NCBI RefSeq assembly: GCF_021726475.1
Contig: NZ_JAKJRU010000003.1
Span: 434,001-498,000, forward strand
DNA: 64,000 bases
Direction: 5' to 3'
Source: Pseudomonas oligotrophica
Lineage (GTDB): Bacteria; Pseudomonadota; Gammaproteobacteria; Pseudomonadales; Pseudomonadaceae
The translations under genes and the position numbers were made by a program. Shown one piece after another: positions 26,703-37,961 of this stretch (the stretch's first letter is position 1; each line of letters starts with the position of its first letter). The notes below the pieces were generated by a model. The model saw only the letters and a list, made by a program, of their open reading frames with translations. It did no database searches and had not been told where the DNA came from.

Positions 26703-28154
26703 GTGACTCAGAAGCCCGACCAGTGTCTTGGTGAATGGATTGACCGCGAAGCCCTCGCCGAAGCGATGATTCCGCTGATTGGTCAGCTGTACCGTAACAA
26801 CAACGTGGTGACTTCGATCTACGGGCGCGGCCTGATCAATCGCTCGGTCATCGAGATCCTCAAGGCCCACCGCTTCGCCCGTCACCGCCTGGCCGACGAG
26901 ACCGAGCTGTCGGTGCACGACGCCTTCCAGGTACTCAAGACCATGAGCGAGATGAACCTGGGCGCCGCGTCGGTCGACCTGGGCAAGATGATCGCCAAGT
27001 ACAAGGAAAAGGGCGAGGGTCGCGGCCTCGAGCAGTTCGTCCGCGAAGAGCTGGCGGCAGTTGCCGACAAGCGTCATGCCGCCGGTGCGCACAAGGGTAC
27101 CGATGTGGTGCTCTACGGTTTCGGCCGCATCGGTCGCCTGCTGGCGCGCATTCTGATCGAGAAGACCGGTGGTGGCGACGGCCTGCGCCTGCGTGCCATC
27201 GTCGTGCGCAAGGGTGCCGACAACGACCTGATGAAGCGCGCCAGCCTGCTGCGCCGCGACTCGGTGCATGGTCCGTTCAACGGCACCATCACCATCGACG
27301 AGGCCAACAACACCATCACTGCCAACGGCAACCTGATCCAGGTGATCTATTCCAACGATCCGGCTTCGGTGGACTACACCCAGTACGGTATCGAGAACGC
27401 GCTGCTGGTGGACAACACCGGCAAGTGGCGTGACGCCGAGGGCCTCGGCCAGCACCTCAAGTGCCCGGGCGTATCCCGCGTGGTGCTGACCGCGCCGGGC
27501 AAGGGCGAGCTGAAGAACATCGTGCATGGCATCAACCATGGCGACATCACCGCCGATGACAAGATCATCTCCGCGGCCTCCTGCACCACCAACGCCATCG
27601 TGCCGGTGCTCAAGGCGGTGAACGACCAGTACGGCATCGTCAACGGCCACGTCGAAACCGTTCACTCGTACACCAACGACCAGAACCTGATCGACAACTT
27701 CCACAAGGGCAGCCGTCGTGGCCGCAGCGCCGCGCTGAACATGGTGATCACCGAGACCGGTGCCGCCACCGCCGCCGCCAAGGCCCTGCCGGTGCTCAAG
27801 GGCAAACTGACCGGCAACGCCATTCGCGTGCCGACGCCCAACGTATCGATGGCCATCCTCAACCTGAACCTGGAGAAGGCCACCAGCCGCGACGAGATCA
27901 ACGAGTACCTGCGTCAGATGGCGATGCACTCGGACCTGCAGAAGCAGATCGACTTCGTCAACTCCCAGGAAGTTGTTTCAACAGATTTCGTCGGCTCCCG
28001 TCATGCCGGTGTCGTCGATGCCGAAGCGACCATCTGCAGCGACAACCGGGTCGTCCTCTATGTCTGGTACGACAATGAGTTCGGCTACAGCTGCCAGGTG
28101 GTGCGGGTGATGGAAGACATGGCTGGGGTCAACCCGCCGGCCTTCCCACGCTGA
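26703..28154 (+). CDS. gap: Glyceraldehyde-3-phosphate dehydrogenase, long form
   Basis: A 483-residue GAPDH with about 125 extra N-terminal residues compared with the usual 330-340. The Rossmann NAD(P) motif is YGFGRIGRLLARI (139-145 core), and the active-site motif is SAASCTTNAIV with catalytic Cys294. The C-terminus has YVWYDNEFGYSCQVVRV. This long form sits next to mfd in Pseudomonas and is distinct from the short glycolytic GapA; from its sequence class it may work mainly in the gluconeogenic direction, which is inference. GTG at 26703 follows a GGAAGGA ribosome binding site. A strong terminator closes the gene. Confidence 0.95.
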   Translation: MTQKPDQCLGEWIDREALAEAMIPLIGQLYRNNNVVTSIYGRGLINRSVIEILKAHRFARHRLADETELSVHDAFQVLKTMSEMNLGAASVDLGKMIAKYKEKGEGRGLEQFVREELAAVADKRHAAGAHKGTDVVLYGFGRIGRLLARILIEKTGGGDGLRLRAIVVRKGADNDLMKRASLLRRDSVHGPFNGTITIDEANNTITANGNLIQVIYSNDPASVDYTQYGIENALLVDNTGKWRDAEGLGQHLKCPGVSRVVLTAPGKGELKNIVHGINHGDITADDKIISAASCTTNAIVPVLKAVNDQYGIVNGHVETVHSYTNDQNLIDNFHKGSRRGRSAALNMVITETGAATAAAKALPVLKGKLTGNAIRVPTPNVSMAILNLNLEKATSRDEINEYLRQMAMHSDLQKQIDFVNSQEVVSTDFVGSRHAGVVDAEATICSDNRVVLYVWYDNEFGYSCQVVRVMEDMAGVNPPAFPR

Positions 28155-28176
28155 TAGCGACTGCCGCGTCAAAGGA

Positions 28177-28206
28177 AACGGGAGCCTCTGGCTCCCGTTT
28201 TCGTTT
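28177..28206 (+). terminator. Rho-independent terminator of gap
   Basis: AACGGGAGCC and GGCTCCCGTT form a perfect ten-base stem with a TCT loop (28177-28199), followed by TTCGTTT. It begins 22 bases after the gap stop codon. Confidence 0.88.
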
Positions 28207-28337
28207 CCGGAAGGCAGGTTTTCTGGTCAGACCTTATTACCAAGAGGTCGAATTCTAATCCGGGCTTATTCGCGGTTCGCTTGTCTGCAGTCAAAAAAGC
28301 CGTACGCGTCGGGTGGCCAGGCGGCAAGACTGGCCTC

Positions 28338-28343
28338 TATAAT
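28338..28343 (+). promoter_or_regulatory. TATAAT -10 box, probable nqr operon promoter
   Basis: A consensus TATAAT stands 135 bases upstream of nqrA. No good -35 is found at 16-18 bases (GGCCAG is the sequence at the 17-base position), so the promoter may need an activator. Transcription from here would include both leader hairpins. Confidence 0.5.
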
Positions 28344-28377
28344 CGGGCGGATTTTTTACCTGGATCTGCGGCATAGC

Positions 28378-28437
28378 GCCGCGCCGACTCAGCTTGGCGC
28401 GGCTCAGCAGCTATTCGGTTGCCGAATGCCGCGCCGA
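28378..28437 (+). promoter_or_regulatory. nqrA leader with mutually exclusive hairpins
   Basis: The segment GGCGCGGC (28396-28403) can pair perfectly with GCCGCGCC upstream (28378-28385, ten-base loop) or with an identical GCCGCGCC downstream (28428-28435). In the second fold it encloses a compact ATTCGG-TTG-CCGAAT hairpin (28413-28427). Both eight-base stems use the same middle strand, so they exclude each other. The leader ends about 40 bases before the nqrA start. An attenuator or translational switch is possible; no T-rich terminator follows directly. Confidence 0.45.
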
Positions 28438-28456
28438 TCTGGAAAAGCTTTTATAA

Positions 28457-29815
<1,359 letters not shown>

Positions 29816-29819
29816 GGCA

Positions 29820-31031
29820 ATGGGCATTCGCGCATTCCTCGACAAGATCGAGCACCATTTCGAAAAGGGCGGCAAGCTCGAGAAGTGGTATGCGCTGTAC
29901 GAAGCGGCGGATACCTTCCTCTACCGCCCCGGCAGCGTGACCAAGACCACCGCACACGTGCGTGACGGTCTGGACCTCAAGCGCATGATGATTACCGTCT
30001 GGCTGTGCACCTTCCCGGCGATGTTCTTCGGCATGTGGAACGCCGGCTACCAGGCCAACCTCATCTATGCAGCCAACCCCGACCTGCTGCAGGCCCAGGG
30101 CGACTGGCAGTTCGCGCTCACCGCGATGCTCGCCGGCTTCGATCCGAACAGCCTGTGGGACAACTTTGTCCAGGGCGCGGCCTACTTCCTGCCGATCTAC
30201 GCGGTGACCTTCATCGTCGGCGGTTTCTGGGAAGTGCTGTTCGCCTCGATCCGCAAGCACGAGGTGAACGAGGGCTTCTTCGTCACGTCGGTGCTGTTCG
30301 CGCTGATCCTGCCGCCGTCGATCCCGCTGTGGCAGGTGGCGCTGGGCATCAGCTTCGGCGTGGTGATCGGCAAGGAAGTCTTCGGCGGTACCGGCAAGAA
30401 CTTCCTCAACCCGGCACTGACCGGCCGTGCCTTCCTGTTCTTCGCCTACCCGGCGCAGATGTCGGGCGATGCGGTGTGGACGGCGGTCGACGGCTTCGCC
30501 GGCGCCACCACCCTGAGCCTCGGCTATGCCGGCGGCATCGACAACGTGGTGCAGAACGGCATCAGCTGGATGGACGCCTTCGTCGGCACCATCCACGGTT
30601 CGGTCGGCGAGACCAGCACGCTGGCCATCTTCATCGGCGGCGCCGTGCTGCTGATGACCAAGATCGCCTCCTGGCGCATCGTCAGCGGCGTGATGATCGG
30701 CATGATCGCGCTGAGCTACCTGTTCAACCTGATCGGCTCGGACACCAACCCGCTGTTCGCCATGCCCTGGTACTGGCACATGGTCGCCGGCGGCTTCGCC
30801 TTCGGCATGATCTTCATGGCCACCGATCCGGTATCGGCGTCGATGACCAACACCGGCAAGTGGGTCTTCGGCATCCTCATCGGCGTCATGGTGGTGCTCA
30901 TCCGCGTGGTCAACCCGGCGTTCCCGGAAGGCATGATGCTGGCGATCCTGTTCGCCAATCTCTGTGCCCCCTTGATTGACCACTTCGTCGTTCAGGCCAA
31001 CGTCAAGCGGAGGCTGGCCCGTAATGTCTAG
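29820..31031 (+). CDS. nqrB: Na+-NQR subunit B (FMN- and riboflavin-binding)
   Basis: A 403-residue membrane protein with about ten helices. The flavinylation motif [10 protein letters not shown] places the covalently bound FMN on the Thr of GAT (Thr230 by motif). NqrB also holds riboflavin and forms the main Na+ path. It starts four bases after nqrA with AAGGAGG as ribosome binding site. The operon's own ApbE would attach the FMN. Confidence 0.96.
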   Translation: MGIRAFLDKIEHHFEKGGKLEKWYALYEAADTFLYRPGSVTKTTAHVRDGLDLKRMMITVWLCTFPAMFFGMWNAGYQANLIYAANPDLLQAQGDWQFALTAMLAGFDPNSLWDNFVQGAAYFLPIYAVTFIVGGFWEVLFASIRKHEVNEGFFVTSVLFALILPPSIPLWQVALGISFGVVIGKEVFGGTGKNFLNPALTGRAFLFFAYPAQMSGDAVWTAVDGFAGATTLSLGYAGGIDNVVQNGISWMDAFVGTIHGSVGETSTLAIFIGGAVLLMTKIASWRIVSGVMIGMIALSYLFNLIGSDTNPLFAMPWYWHMVAGGFAFGMIFMATDPVSASMTNTGKWVFGILIGVMVVLIRVVNPAFPEGMMLAILFANLCAPLIDHFVVQANVKRRLARNV

Positions 31032-31818
31032 TCAGAAAGAATCCACCGTCCGTACGCTGACGGTTGCCCTGCTGGTCTGCCTGGTGTGCTCGGTGTTCGT
31101 CGCCGGGGCCGCGGTGGCCCTGCGTCCGACCCAACAGCAGAATGCCCTGCTGGACAAGCAGCGCAGCATCCTGGCGATCGCCGGCCTCGGTGAGGCCGGC
31201 ATGTCCGGCAAGCAGGTCCGCGCGCTGTTCGACGAGCGCATCGTCGCCCGCCTGGTCGACCTGGAAACCGGCAAGTTCAGCGACGCGTTCGAGGCCAAGA
31301 GCTTCGATCCGCTGGTCGCGGCGAAGGACCCGAAGCTGTCGCAGGTACTCTCCGGTGAGCAGGACATCGCCTCGATCAAGCGTCGCGAGCGCTACAGCAT
31401 CGTCTACATCGTCGAAGGCAAGGGCGAGGGCGCGATCGACACGCTGATCCTGCCGATCCGCGGCTACGGCCTGTGGTCGACCCTCTACGGCTTCATGGCG
31501 CTCGAGGGCGACCTCAACACCGTCGGCGGCCTGGGCTTCTACCAGCACGGGGAAACCCCCGGCCTGGGCGGCGAAGTCGACAATCCGAAGTGGCGCGGCC
31601 TGTGGCCGGGCAAGGAGCTGTTCGGCGACAACGGCCAGTTGGCGATCCAGATCGTCAAGGGCGGTGTCGATCCGAAGAGCCCGAAGGCCGACCACCAGGT
31701 GGATGCCCTGGCCGGCGCGACCCTGACCAGCAACGGGGTGAACAACCTGTTGCATTTCTGGCTGGGCGAGAACGGCTTCGGTCCTTTTATCGCTAACCTG
31801 CGTGCCGGGGAGGCTTGA
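31024..31818 (+). CDS. nqrC: Na+-NQR subunit C (covalent FMN)
   Basis: A 264-residue subunit with one N-terminal helix (about 10-32) and a periplasmic domain. The second flavinylation motif, [12 protein letters not shown], lies at 227-238, with the modified Thr expected at 233. The ATG overlaps the end of nqrB by eight bases, with GGAGG upstream. Electrons pass through this FMN on the outer face of the membrane. Confidence 0.96.
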   Translation: MSSQKESTVRTLTVALLVCLVCSVFVAGAAVALRPTQQQNALLDKQRSILAIAGLGEAGMSGKQVRALFDERIVARLVDLETGKFSDAFEAKSFDPLVAAKDPKLSQVLSGEQDIASIKRRERYSIVYIVEGKGEGAIDTLILPIRGYGLWSTLYGFMALEGDLNTVGGLGFYQHGETPGLGGEVDNPKWRGLWPGKELFGDNGQLAIQIVKGGVDPKSPKADHQVDALAGATLTSNGVNNLLHFWLGENGFGPFIANLRAGEA

Positions 31819-31820
31819 TC

Positions 31821-32489
31821 ATGTCGCAACCCAAAGTCAAAGAAGTACTGCTCAACCCGATCGTCGCCAACAACCCGATCGGCCTGCAGATCCTCGGTAT
31901 CTGCTCGGCGCTGGCAGTCACCTCGAACCTGAAGACCGCGCTGGTGATGTCCATCGCGCTGACGCTGGTCACTGCGTTCTCGAACCTGTTCATCTCGATG
32001 ATCCGCAGCCAGATTCCCAGTTCGATCCGCATGATCGTGCAGATGGTGATCATCGCCTCGCTGGTGATCCTGGTCGACCAGGTGCTCAAGGCCTATGCCT
32101 TCAGCCTGTCCAAGCAGTTGTCGGTGTTCGTCGGCCTGATCATCACCAACTGCATCGTGATGGGCCGTGCCGAGGCGTTCGCCATGCAGAACCCGCCGCT
32201 GCTGTCGTTCTTCGACGGCATCGGCAACGGCCTGGGCTACAGCGCCATGCTGATCGTGCTGGGCATCGTCCGCGAGCTGTTCGGTGCCGGCAAGCTGCTG
32301 GGCTACACCGTGCTGCCGGTGGTCAACGACGGTGGCTGGTACCTGCCCAACGGCCTGCTGTTGCTGCCGCCGTCGGCGTTCTTCCTCATCGGTCTGATCA
32401 TCTGGGGCATCCGTAGCTGGAAGAAGGAACAGGTCGAGAAGCCTGCCTTCAAGATGGCGCCGCAAGTCTCGAACAAGGAGGCTTATTAA
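31821..32489 (+). CDS. nqrD: Na+-NQR subunit D
   Basis: A 222-residue membrane subunit with six helices, homologous to RnfE. It starts [19 protein letters not shown], a well-conserved opening. NqrD and NqrE are inverted-topology partners and together hold an iron centre between them. The ATG is preferred to a TTG two codons earlier. Its TAA shares one base with the nqrE ATG. Confidence 0.95.
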   Translation: MSQPKVKEVLLNPIVANNPIGLQILGICSALAVTSNLKTALVMSIALTLVTAFSNLFISMIRSQIPSSIRMIVQMVIIASLVILVDQVLKAYAFSLSKQLSVFVGLIITNCIVMGRAEAFAMQNPPLLSFFDGIGNGLGYSAMLIVLGIVRELFGAGKLLGYTVLPVVNDGGWYLPNGLLLLPPSAFFLIGLIIWGIRSWKKEQVEKPAFKMAPQVSNKEAY

Positions 32490-33097
32490 TGGAGCATTAC
32501 ATCAGCCTGTTCGTCCGTGCCGTGTTCATCGAGAACATGGCGCTGGCGTTCTTCCTCGGCATGTGTACCTTCATCGCGATCTCGAAGAAGGTCGAGACGG
32601 CCATTGGCCTGGGTATCGCGGTCATCGTGGTGCAGGCCATCACCGTGCCGGCCAACAACCTGATCTACACCTACCTGCTGAAAAGCGGTGCGCTGGCCTG
32701 GGCCGGCCTGCCGGACGTCGACCTGTCGTTCCTCGGCCTGCTCAGCTACATCGGCGTGATCGCGGCCATCGTGCAGATCCTCGAGATGCTGCTCGATAAG
32801 TACGTGCCCAGCCTGTACAACGCGCTGGGCGTGTTCCTGCCGCTGATCACCGTCAACTGCGCCATCATGGGTGGCACGCTGTTCATGGTCGAGCGCGACT
32901 ACAACCTCGGCGAGAGCGTGGTCTACGGCTTCGGTTCCGGCGCCTCCTGGGCGCTGGCCATCGCCTTGCTGGCCGGTATCCGCGAGAAGCTCAAGTACAG
33001 CGATGTGCCGGAGGGCCTGCAGGGGCTCGGCATCACCTTCATCACCATCGGACTGATGTCGCTGGGCTTCATGTCTTTCTCTGGCGTACAGCTGTAA
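32489..33097 (+). CDS. nqrE: Na+-NQR subunit E
   Basis: A 202-residue membrane subunit with six helices, related to RnfA. It starts [21 protein letters not shown]. Conserved cysteines occur at the helix positions expected for the NqrD/E iron site (GMCTF near residue 27 and VNCAIMGG near residue 120). The start overlaps the nqrD stop (TAATG). Confidence 0.95.
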   Translation: MEHYISLFVRAVFIENMALAFFLGMCTFIAISKKVETAIGLGIAVIVVQAITVPANNLIYTYLLKSGALAWAGLPDVDLSFLGLLSYIGVIAAIVQILEMLLDKYVPSLYNALGVFLPLITVNCAIMGGTLFMVERDYNLGESVVYGFGSGASWALAIALLAGIREKLKYSDVPEGLQGLGITFITIGLMSLGFMSFSGVQL

Positions 33098-33112
33098 GGA
33101 CGGGATGAACTG

Positions 33113-34336
33113 ATGAGTTACGAAATTTTCCTCGCCATCGGGATGTTCACCGCCATCGTGCTCGCGCTGGTGGTCATCATCCTGGCCGCACGCGCCAAGC
33201 TGGTCTCCAGCGGCGACGTGACCATCGAGATCAACGGCGAACGCACCATCACCGTGCCCGCCGGCGGCAAGCTGCTGCAGACCCTGGCGGCCAACAACAT
33301 CTTCCTCTCGTCCGCCTGTGGCGGCGGCGGTACCTGCGCCCAGTGCAAGTGCGTCGTCGAGAGCGGCGGCGGCGAGATGCTGCCGACCGAGGAGTCGCAC
33401 TTCACCCGCCGCGAGGCTGGCGAAGGCTGGCGCCTGTCCTGCCAGACCCCGGTCAAGGCGGACATGAAGATCGAGGTACCGGAAGAAGTCTTCGGCGTGA
33501 AGAAGTGGGAATGCACGGTGGCTTCGAACCCCAACGTGGCCACCTTCATCAAGGAACTGACGCTCAAGCTGCCCGAGGGCGAGAACGTCGACTTCCGCGC
33601 CGGTGGCTACGTGCAGCTGGAATGCCCACCGCACACCGTGCACTACAAGGATTTCGACATCCAGCCGGAATTCCGCGGCGACTGGGACAAGTTCAACCTG
33701 TGGAAGTACGTGTCCAAGGTCGACGAGACGACCATCCGCGCCTACTCCATGGCGAACTACCCGGAAGAGAAGGGCCTGGTCAAGTTCAACATCCGGATCG
33801 CGTCGCCGCCGCCGGGTCGCGACGACGTGCCGCCAGGCAAGATGTCGTCGTGGGTGTTCGGCCTGAAGCCGGGCGACAAGGTCACCGTGTACGGTCCGTT
33901 CGGTGAATTCTTCGCCAAGGACACCGATGCCGAGATGGTCTTCATCGGCGGTGGTGCCGGCATGGCGCCAATGCGCTCGCACATCTTCGACCAGCTCAAG
34001 CGCCTGAAGTCGACGCGCAAGATGAGCTTCTGGTACGGCGCGCGCTCGCTGCGCGAGGCCTTCTACGTCGAAGAGTACGACCAGCTGCAGGCGGAGAATC
34101 CCAACTTCAAGTGGCACCTGGCGCTGTCCGACCCGCAGCCGGAGGACAACTGGCAGGGGCCGACCGGCTTCATCCATAACGTGCTGTTCGAGAACTACCT
34201 CAAGGGCCATCCGGCTCCGGAGGACTGCGAGTTCTACATGTGCGGCCCGCCGATGATGAACGCCTCGGTGATCAAGATGCTGACCGACCTGGGGGTCGAA
34301 CCGGAGAACATCCTGCTCGACGACTTCGGCGGCTAG
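33113..34336 (+). CDS. nqrF: Na+-NQR subunit F (NADH-binding flavoprotein)
   Basis: A 407-residue electron entry subunit. One N-terminal helix (about 3-25) is followed by a plant-type ferredoxin domain ([14 protein letters not shown] plus a fourth Cys in SCQTP) for [2Fe-2S]. Next come an FAD domain with RAYSMAN and an NADH domain with [15 protein letters not shown] and CGPPMMN. It oxidises NADH and passes electrons to the iron-sulfur centre. It is the last structural subunit, with apbE immediately after. Confidence 0.97.
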   Translation: MSYEIFLAIGMFTAIVLALVVIILAARAKLVSSGDVTIEINGERTITVPAGGKLLQTLAANNIFLSSACGGGGTCAQCKCVVESGGGEMLPTEESHFTRREAGEGWRLSCQTPVKADMKIEVPEEVFGVKKWECTVASNPNVATFIKELTLKLPEGENVDFRAGGYVQLECPPHTVHYKDFDIQPEFRGDWDKFNLWKYVSKVDETTIRAYSMANYPEEKGLVKFNIRIASPPPGRDDVPPGKMSSWVFGLKPGDKVTVYGPFGEFFAKDTDAEMVFIGGGAGMAPMRSHIFDQLKRLKSTRKMSFWYGARSLREAFYVEEYDQLQAENPNFKWHLALSDPQPEDNWQGPTGFIHNVLFENYLKGHPAPEDCEFYMCGPPMMNASVIKMLTDLGVEPENILLDDFGG

Positions 34337-34337
34337 C

Positions 34338-35363
34338 ATGGTCAAAGCGTTCCTGCAGCCCGTCATGACTGCCGCACTCGCGGCAGCCCTGGCGGGCTGT
34401 CTGTTTCAGGAGCAGGTCGAGAGCTTCGACGGCCCCACCATGGGCAGCACCTACTCGGTCAAGTACGTGCGCAGCAAAGGCGTCGCGCCCCGCGAGGCGT
34501 TGCAGGCTGAGACCGAGGCGATCCTCGCCGAGCTTGACCGGCAGTTGTCCACCTATCGCGACGATTCCGACATCGCCCGCTTCAACCGACTGCCGGGCGG
34601 CGAATGCCAGCCGGTAGCCGAGGACCTGCGCACCCTGGTGGCCGCCGGCGAGCGCCTGTCGCGCCAGACCGGTGGTTCGCTCGACCTGACGCTGGAACCG
34701 CTGCTGGATCTCTGGGGCTTCGGGCCCCGGGGTCGGGTGGAGAACGTGCCCAGTGCGAGCGAGATCGCCGAGGCGCGGCGCAAGGTCGGCCACCAGCACC
34801 TGCATCTCGACGGCGAACGCCTGTGCAAGGATGCGCCCGTGCAGGTGGATTTCAACAGCATCGCCGCGGGCTACGCGGTCGATCGAGTCGCGGCGCGACT
34901 CAAGGATCTCGGCGTCAGCAGCTACCTGGTGGAGATCACCGGAGAGCTCAAGGCCGAGGGGCGCAAGCCCGGCGGCGAGCCCTGGCGCATCGCCATCGAG
35001 GCGCCGCGCGACGACGAGCGCGTCGCGCAGCAGGTCATCGCCCTCGACGGCCTGGCGGTCTCGACCTCGGGCGACTACCGCAACTATTACGAACGCGATG
35101 GTCGGCGCTATTCCCATACACTTGACCCTGTCACCGGCGCCCCCATCGAGCATCGGCTGGCAGCGGTGACGGTGCTGCATGCCTCGGCACTGGAGGCCGA
35201 TGGTCTGTCCACCGCGCTGATGGTGATGGGGCCGGACAAGGGGCTGGAATACGCCAATCGCGAACAGCTCTCCGCACTCTTCGTGGTGCGGCAGGGGCAG
35301 GAATTCACAAGCATGGCCACCGCCGCCTTCGACAGGCAGTTCGGTGGAGGAGAACGCAAATGA
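34338..35363 (+). CDS. apbE: FAD:protein FMN transferase ApbE (lipoprotein)
   Basis: A 341-residue flavin transferase that attaches FMN from FAD to Thr in NqrB and NqrC. A lipoprotein signal is visible, with lipobox LAGC (Cys21), so it should be membrane-anchored on the periplasmic side. Family motifs include GPTMGSTYSVKY, SGGSLDLTL-like TGGSLDLTLEPL, DFNSIAAGYAVD and the C-terminal HTLDPVTGAP with a metal-binding region. It begins one base after the nqrF stop, and its place in the nqr operon matches its job. Confidence 0.95.
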   Translation: MVKAFLQPVMTAALAAALAGCLFQEQVESFDGPTMGSTYSVKYVRSKGVAPREALQAETEAILAELDRQLSTYRDDSDIARFNRLPGGECQPVAEDLRTLVAAGERLSRQTGGSLDLTLEPLLDLWGFGPRGRVENVPSASEIAEARRKVGHQHLHLDGERLCKDAPVQVDFNSIAAGYAVDRVAARLKDLGVSSYLVEITGELKAEGRKPGGEPWRIAIEAPRDDERVAQQVIALDGLAVSTSGDYRNYYERDGRRYSHTLDPVTGAPIEHRLAAVTVLHASALEADGLSTALMVMGPDKGLEYANREQLSALFVVRQGQEFTSMATAAFDRQFGGGERK

Positions 35364-35587
35364 CCTTTTTGCTGGTTTTTCTGGTGATGCTGCTGGTCGT
35401 CTTCGGCATGGCCATCGGCGTGATCATGGGGCGCAAGCCCATCGCCGGGTCCTGTGGCGGCATCGCCGCGCTGGGCATCGAGAAGGAATGCTCGATCTGC
35501 GGCGGTAGCCGCGAGAAGTGCGAGGAAGTGAATCAGGAGCGGGCCCAGGCGCAGAGCGACCTGGCCTACGACGCAACGCGCAAGTGA
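35360..35587 (+). CDS. nqrM: Na+-NQR maturation protein NqrM
   Basis: A 75-residue protein of the former DUF539 family. One N-terminal membrane helix (about 2-24) is followed by a four-cysteine segment (SCGG, then KECSICGGSREKC). NqrM is needed to assemble Na+-NQR, probably by delivering iron to the NqrD/E site through these cysteines. Its ATG overlaps the apbE stop by four bases. Confidence 0.93.
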   Translation: MTFLLVFLVMLLVVFGMAIGVIMGRKPIAGSCGGIAALGIEKECSICGGSREKCEEVNQERAQAQSDLAYDATRK

Positions 35588-35596
35588 CGGGGTTCG

Positions 35597-35627
35597 GCTC
35601 GCGTCGAGCGCCTTGCGCTCCGCGAGC
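35597..35627 (+). terminator. Long hairpin at the end of the nqr operon
   Basis: GCTCGCG and CGCGAGC (outer), with GAGCGC and GCGCTC (inner, loop CTT), form a 13-pair stem with a two-base bulge, ten bases after nqrM. No T-run follows, so it may protect the 3' end or help termination. It also lies in the sth leader. Confidence 0.5.
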
Positions 35628-35682
35628 ACCGAAGGATTGTTTGGTGCGGCGCTAGCGTAGCGGCCGCGTTTGGGGAGTACAT

Positions 35683-37077
35683 ATGGCTGTCTATAACTAC
35701 GATGTGGTGGTGCTGGGCTCGGGCCCGGCCGGTGAAGGCGCGGCGATGAACGCCGTGAAGGCCGGGCGCAAGGTCGCCGTGGTGGACAATCGACCGCTGG
35801 TGGGCGGCAACTGCACTCACCTGGGGACCATTCCCTCCAAGGCCCTGCGTCACTCCGTCCGCCAGATCATGCAGTACAACACCAATCCGCTGTTCCGCCA
35901 GATCGGCGAGCCGCGCTGGTTCTCCTTCCCGGACGTGCTCAAGAGTGCTGAGAAGATCATCAGCAAGCAGGTAACCTCGCGCACCGGCTATTACGCGCGC
36001 AACCGCATCGACACCTTCTTCGGCACGGCGAGCTTCTCCGACGAGCAGAGCGTCGAGGTGGTCTGCCTCAACGGCATGGTGGAAAAGCTGGTCGCCAAGC
36101 AGATCGTCATCGCCACCGGCTCGCGCCCGTACCGGCCGGCGGACATCGACTTCAGCCACCCACGCATCTACGACAGCGATACCATCCTGACGCTCAGCCA
36201 CACGCCGCGGCGGATGATCATCTACGGAGCCGGGGTGATCGGCTGCGAGTACGCCTCGATCTTCAGCGGCCTCGGCGTGCTGGTCGACCTGATCGACAAC
36301 CGCGACCAGTTGCTGTCGTTCCTCGACGACGAGATCTCCGATGCGCTGTCCTACCACCTGCGCAACAACAACGTGCTGATCCGCCACAACGAGGAGTACG
36401 ACCGCGTCGAAGGCCTGGACAACGGGGTGATCCTGCACCTGAAGTCGGGCAAGAAGATCAAGGCCGATGCGTTTCTCTGGAGCAACGGGCGGACCGGCAA
36501 CACCGACAAGCTGGGCCTGGAGAACATCGGCCTGAAGGCCAACAGCCGCGGGCAGATCCAGGTCGACGAGCACTATCGCACCGACGTGGGCAACGTCTAT
36601 GCCGCGGGCGATGTGATCGGTTGGCCGTCGCTGGCCAGTGCCGCCTACGACCAGGGGCGCTCGGCCGCCGGCAGCATCGTCGAGAACGACACCTGGCGCT
36701 TCGTCGACGACGTGCCCACCGGCATCTACACCATTCCGGAGATCAGTTCGATCGGCAAGAACGAGCGCGAGCTGACCCAGGCCAAGGTGCCCTACGAGGT
36801 AGGCAAGGCCTTCTTCAAGAGCATGGCGCGGGCGCAGATTTCCTACGAGCCGGTCGGCATGCTGAAGATCCTCTTCCATCGCGAGACGCTGGAAGTGCTC
36901 GGCGTGCACTGCTTCGGCTACCAGGCCTCGGAGATCGTGCACATCGGCCAGGCGATCATGAACCAGAAGGGCGAGGCGAATTCGATCAAGTACTTCGTCA
37001 ACACCACCTTCAACTACCCGACCATGGCCGAAGCCTATCGGGTGGCGGCGTTCGATGGCCTGAACCGGCTTTTTTGA
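35683..37077 (+). CDS. sthA: Soluble pyridine nucleotide transhydrogenase
   Basis: A 464-residue FAD-dependent enzyme of the disulfide reductase family that exchanges reducing equivalents between NADPH and NAD+. FAD-binding [12 protein letters not shown] is near the N-terminus. The usual redox pair is broken: the motif reads [16 protein letters not shown], with a single Cys, which is diagnostic of Sth versus lipoamide dehydrogenase. [14 protein letters not shown] binds the nicotinamide nucleotide. It stands next to nqr, both adjusting the pyridine nucleotide pool. The ATG has GGGGAG upstream. Confidence 0.95.
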   Translation: MAVYNYDVVVLGSGPAGEGAAMNAVKAGRKVAVVDNRPLVGGNCTHLGTIPSKALRHSVRQIMQYNTNPLFRQIGEPRWFSFPDVLKSAEKIISKQVTSRTGYYARNRIDTFFGTASFSDEQSVEVVCLNGMVEKLVAKQIVIATGSRPYRPADIDFSHPRIYDSDTILTLSHTPRRMIIYGAGVIGCEYASIFSGLGVLVDLIDNRDQLLSFLDDEISDALSYHLRNNNVLIRHNEEYDRVEGLDNGVILHLKSGKKIKADAFLWSNGRTGNTDKLGLENIGLKANSRGQIQVDEHYRTDVGNVYAAGDVIGWPSLASAAYDQGRSAAGSIVENDTWRFVDDVPTGIYTIPEISSIGKNERELTQAKVPYEVGKAFFKSMARAQISYEPVGMLKILFHRETLEVLGVHCFGYQASEIVHIGQAIMNQKGEANSIKYFVNTTFNYPTMAEAYRVAAFDGLNRLF

Positions 37078-37081
37078 AAGG

Positions 37082-37226
37082 CTCCGACCGGTGGCCTGAG
37101 CCGGTCGGAGGCACCGGCGATTCCCGGGACTGGCACTGGCCAAACCGGGAAAGCCTGTAGATCAGGCGCGGTGGCACTGGTCATCGCAGCTTCGCAGGGC
37201 CTGTCCGCGGACGCGTGACAGGCCCT
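37082..37226. terminator. Hairpin cluster between convergent sthA and the GlpQ gene
   Basis: Three stems follow one another. The first is CTCCGACCGG/CCGGTCGGAG (37082-37110, perfect ten bases). The second is TTCCCGG/CCGGGAA (37121-37151) with an inner TGGC/GCCA. The third is AGGGCCTGTC/GACAGGCCCT (37196-37226, perfect ten bases), followed on the plus strand by GTTCGTTT. The last is the best terminator for sthA. Together they separate two convergent transcription units. Confidence 0.65.
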
Positions 37227-37233
37227 GTTCGTT

Positions 37234-37959
37234 TCAGTCGCGTGCTGCCAGGGTGGTGACTGCAAGCCGTGGGAAGTCGGTAATCAGGCTGTCGACGCCC
37301 ATGTCCGCCAGGCGCAGCATCAACTCCGGCTCGTTGACCGTCCAAACCGACACATGCATACCCTGCTGGCGCGCCTTGCGGATGCGTTCGGGCGTGCATA
37401 GCGTCCATTTCAGTGCCAGCAGGTCGCAGCCATGCGCCCTGGCGACCTTGAGCGGATCGAGCCAGCCATATTCGGCGACCAGCCCGCGCGAGATTCCCGG
37501 CGCGAACTCGCGCATCGCGCGCAGCACCACGCGCGAGCTCGAGGTGACGGTGATGCGCTCGCTCAGCGCATGTCGCTCGGCCAGGGCCTTGATCGCCAGG
37601 ACCGTGCGCCTTGCGCGCTCGTGCGATGCGCTCTTGACCTCCAACTGCCAGTGCTCGAAGGCGCAGCTGGCAAAGAGCTCGTCCAGCCGCGGAATCGGGC
37701 AGGGCTGGTGCCAGCCGGGCCCGCCAAGGCGCGCGTCATAACCGACGAGTTCCTCCGCGCTGTGCTCGGACACCTTGCCGCGGCGGCCGGTGGTGCGCTT
37801 GAGGGTCGGATCGTGGATTACCATGAGTTCGCCGTCGCGCGACAGGTGCAGGTCCAGCTCGCAGCGACGCACGCCGTCGTCCAGGCATTGGCGGAAGCTG
37901 GCCAGGGTGTTTTCCGGCGCCTGGCCCTTGGCGCCGCGGTGGCCGTAGATCAGGGTCAC
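37234..37959 (-). CDS. Glycerophosphodiester phosphodiesterase
   Basis: A 241-residue GDPD-family enzyme that hydrolyses deacylated phospholipids to glycerol-3-phosphate and an alcohol. It has the GHRGAKGQAPENTLASF opening with catalytic His/Arg, then CELDLHLSRDGELMVIHDPTLKRTT with the Glu/Asp metal ligands and second His. A C-terminal VWTVNEPELM motif follows. There is no signal peptide, so it is the cytosolic (UgpQ-like) type. The GTG at 37959 lies two bases after the upstream gene's stop, in a three-gene operon. Confidence 0.92.
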   Translation of the reverse strand: MTLIYGHRGAKGQAPENTLASFRQCLDDGVRRCELDLHLSRDGELMVIHDPTLKRTTGRRGKVSEHSAEELVGYDARLGGPGWHQPCPIPRLDELFASCAFEHWQLEVKSASHERARRTVLAIKALAERHALSERITVTSSSRVVLRAMREFAPGISRGLVAEYGWLDPLKVARAHGCDLLALKWTLCTPERIRKARQQGMHVSVWTVNEPELMLRLADMGVDSLITDFPRLAVTTLAARD

Positions 37960-37961
37960 GA

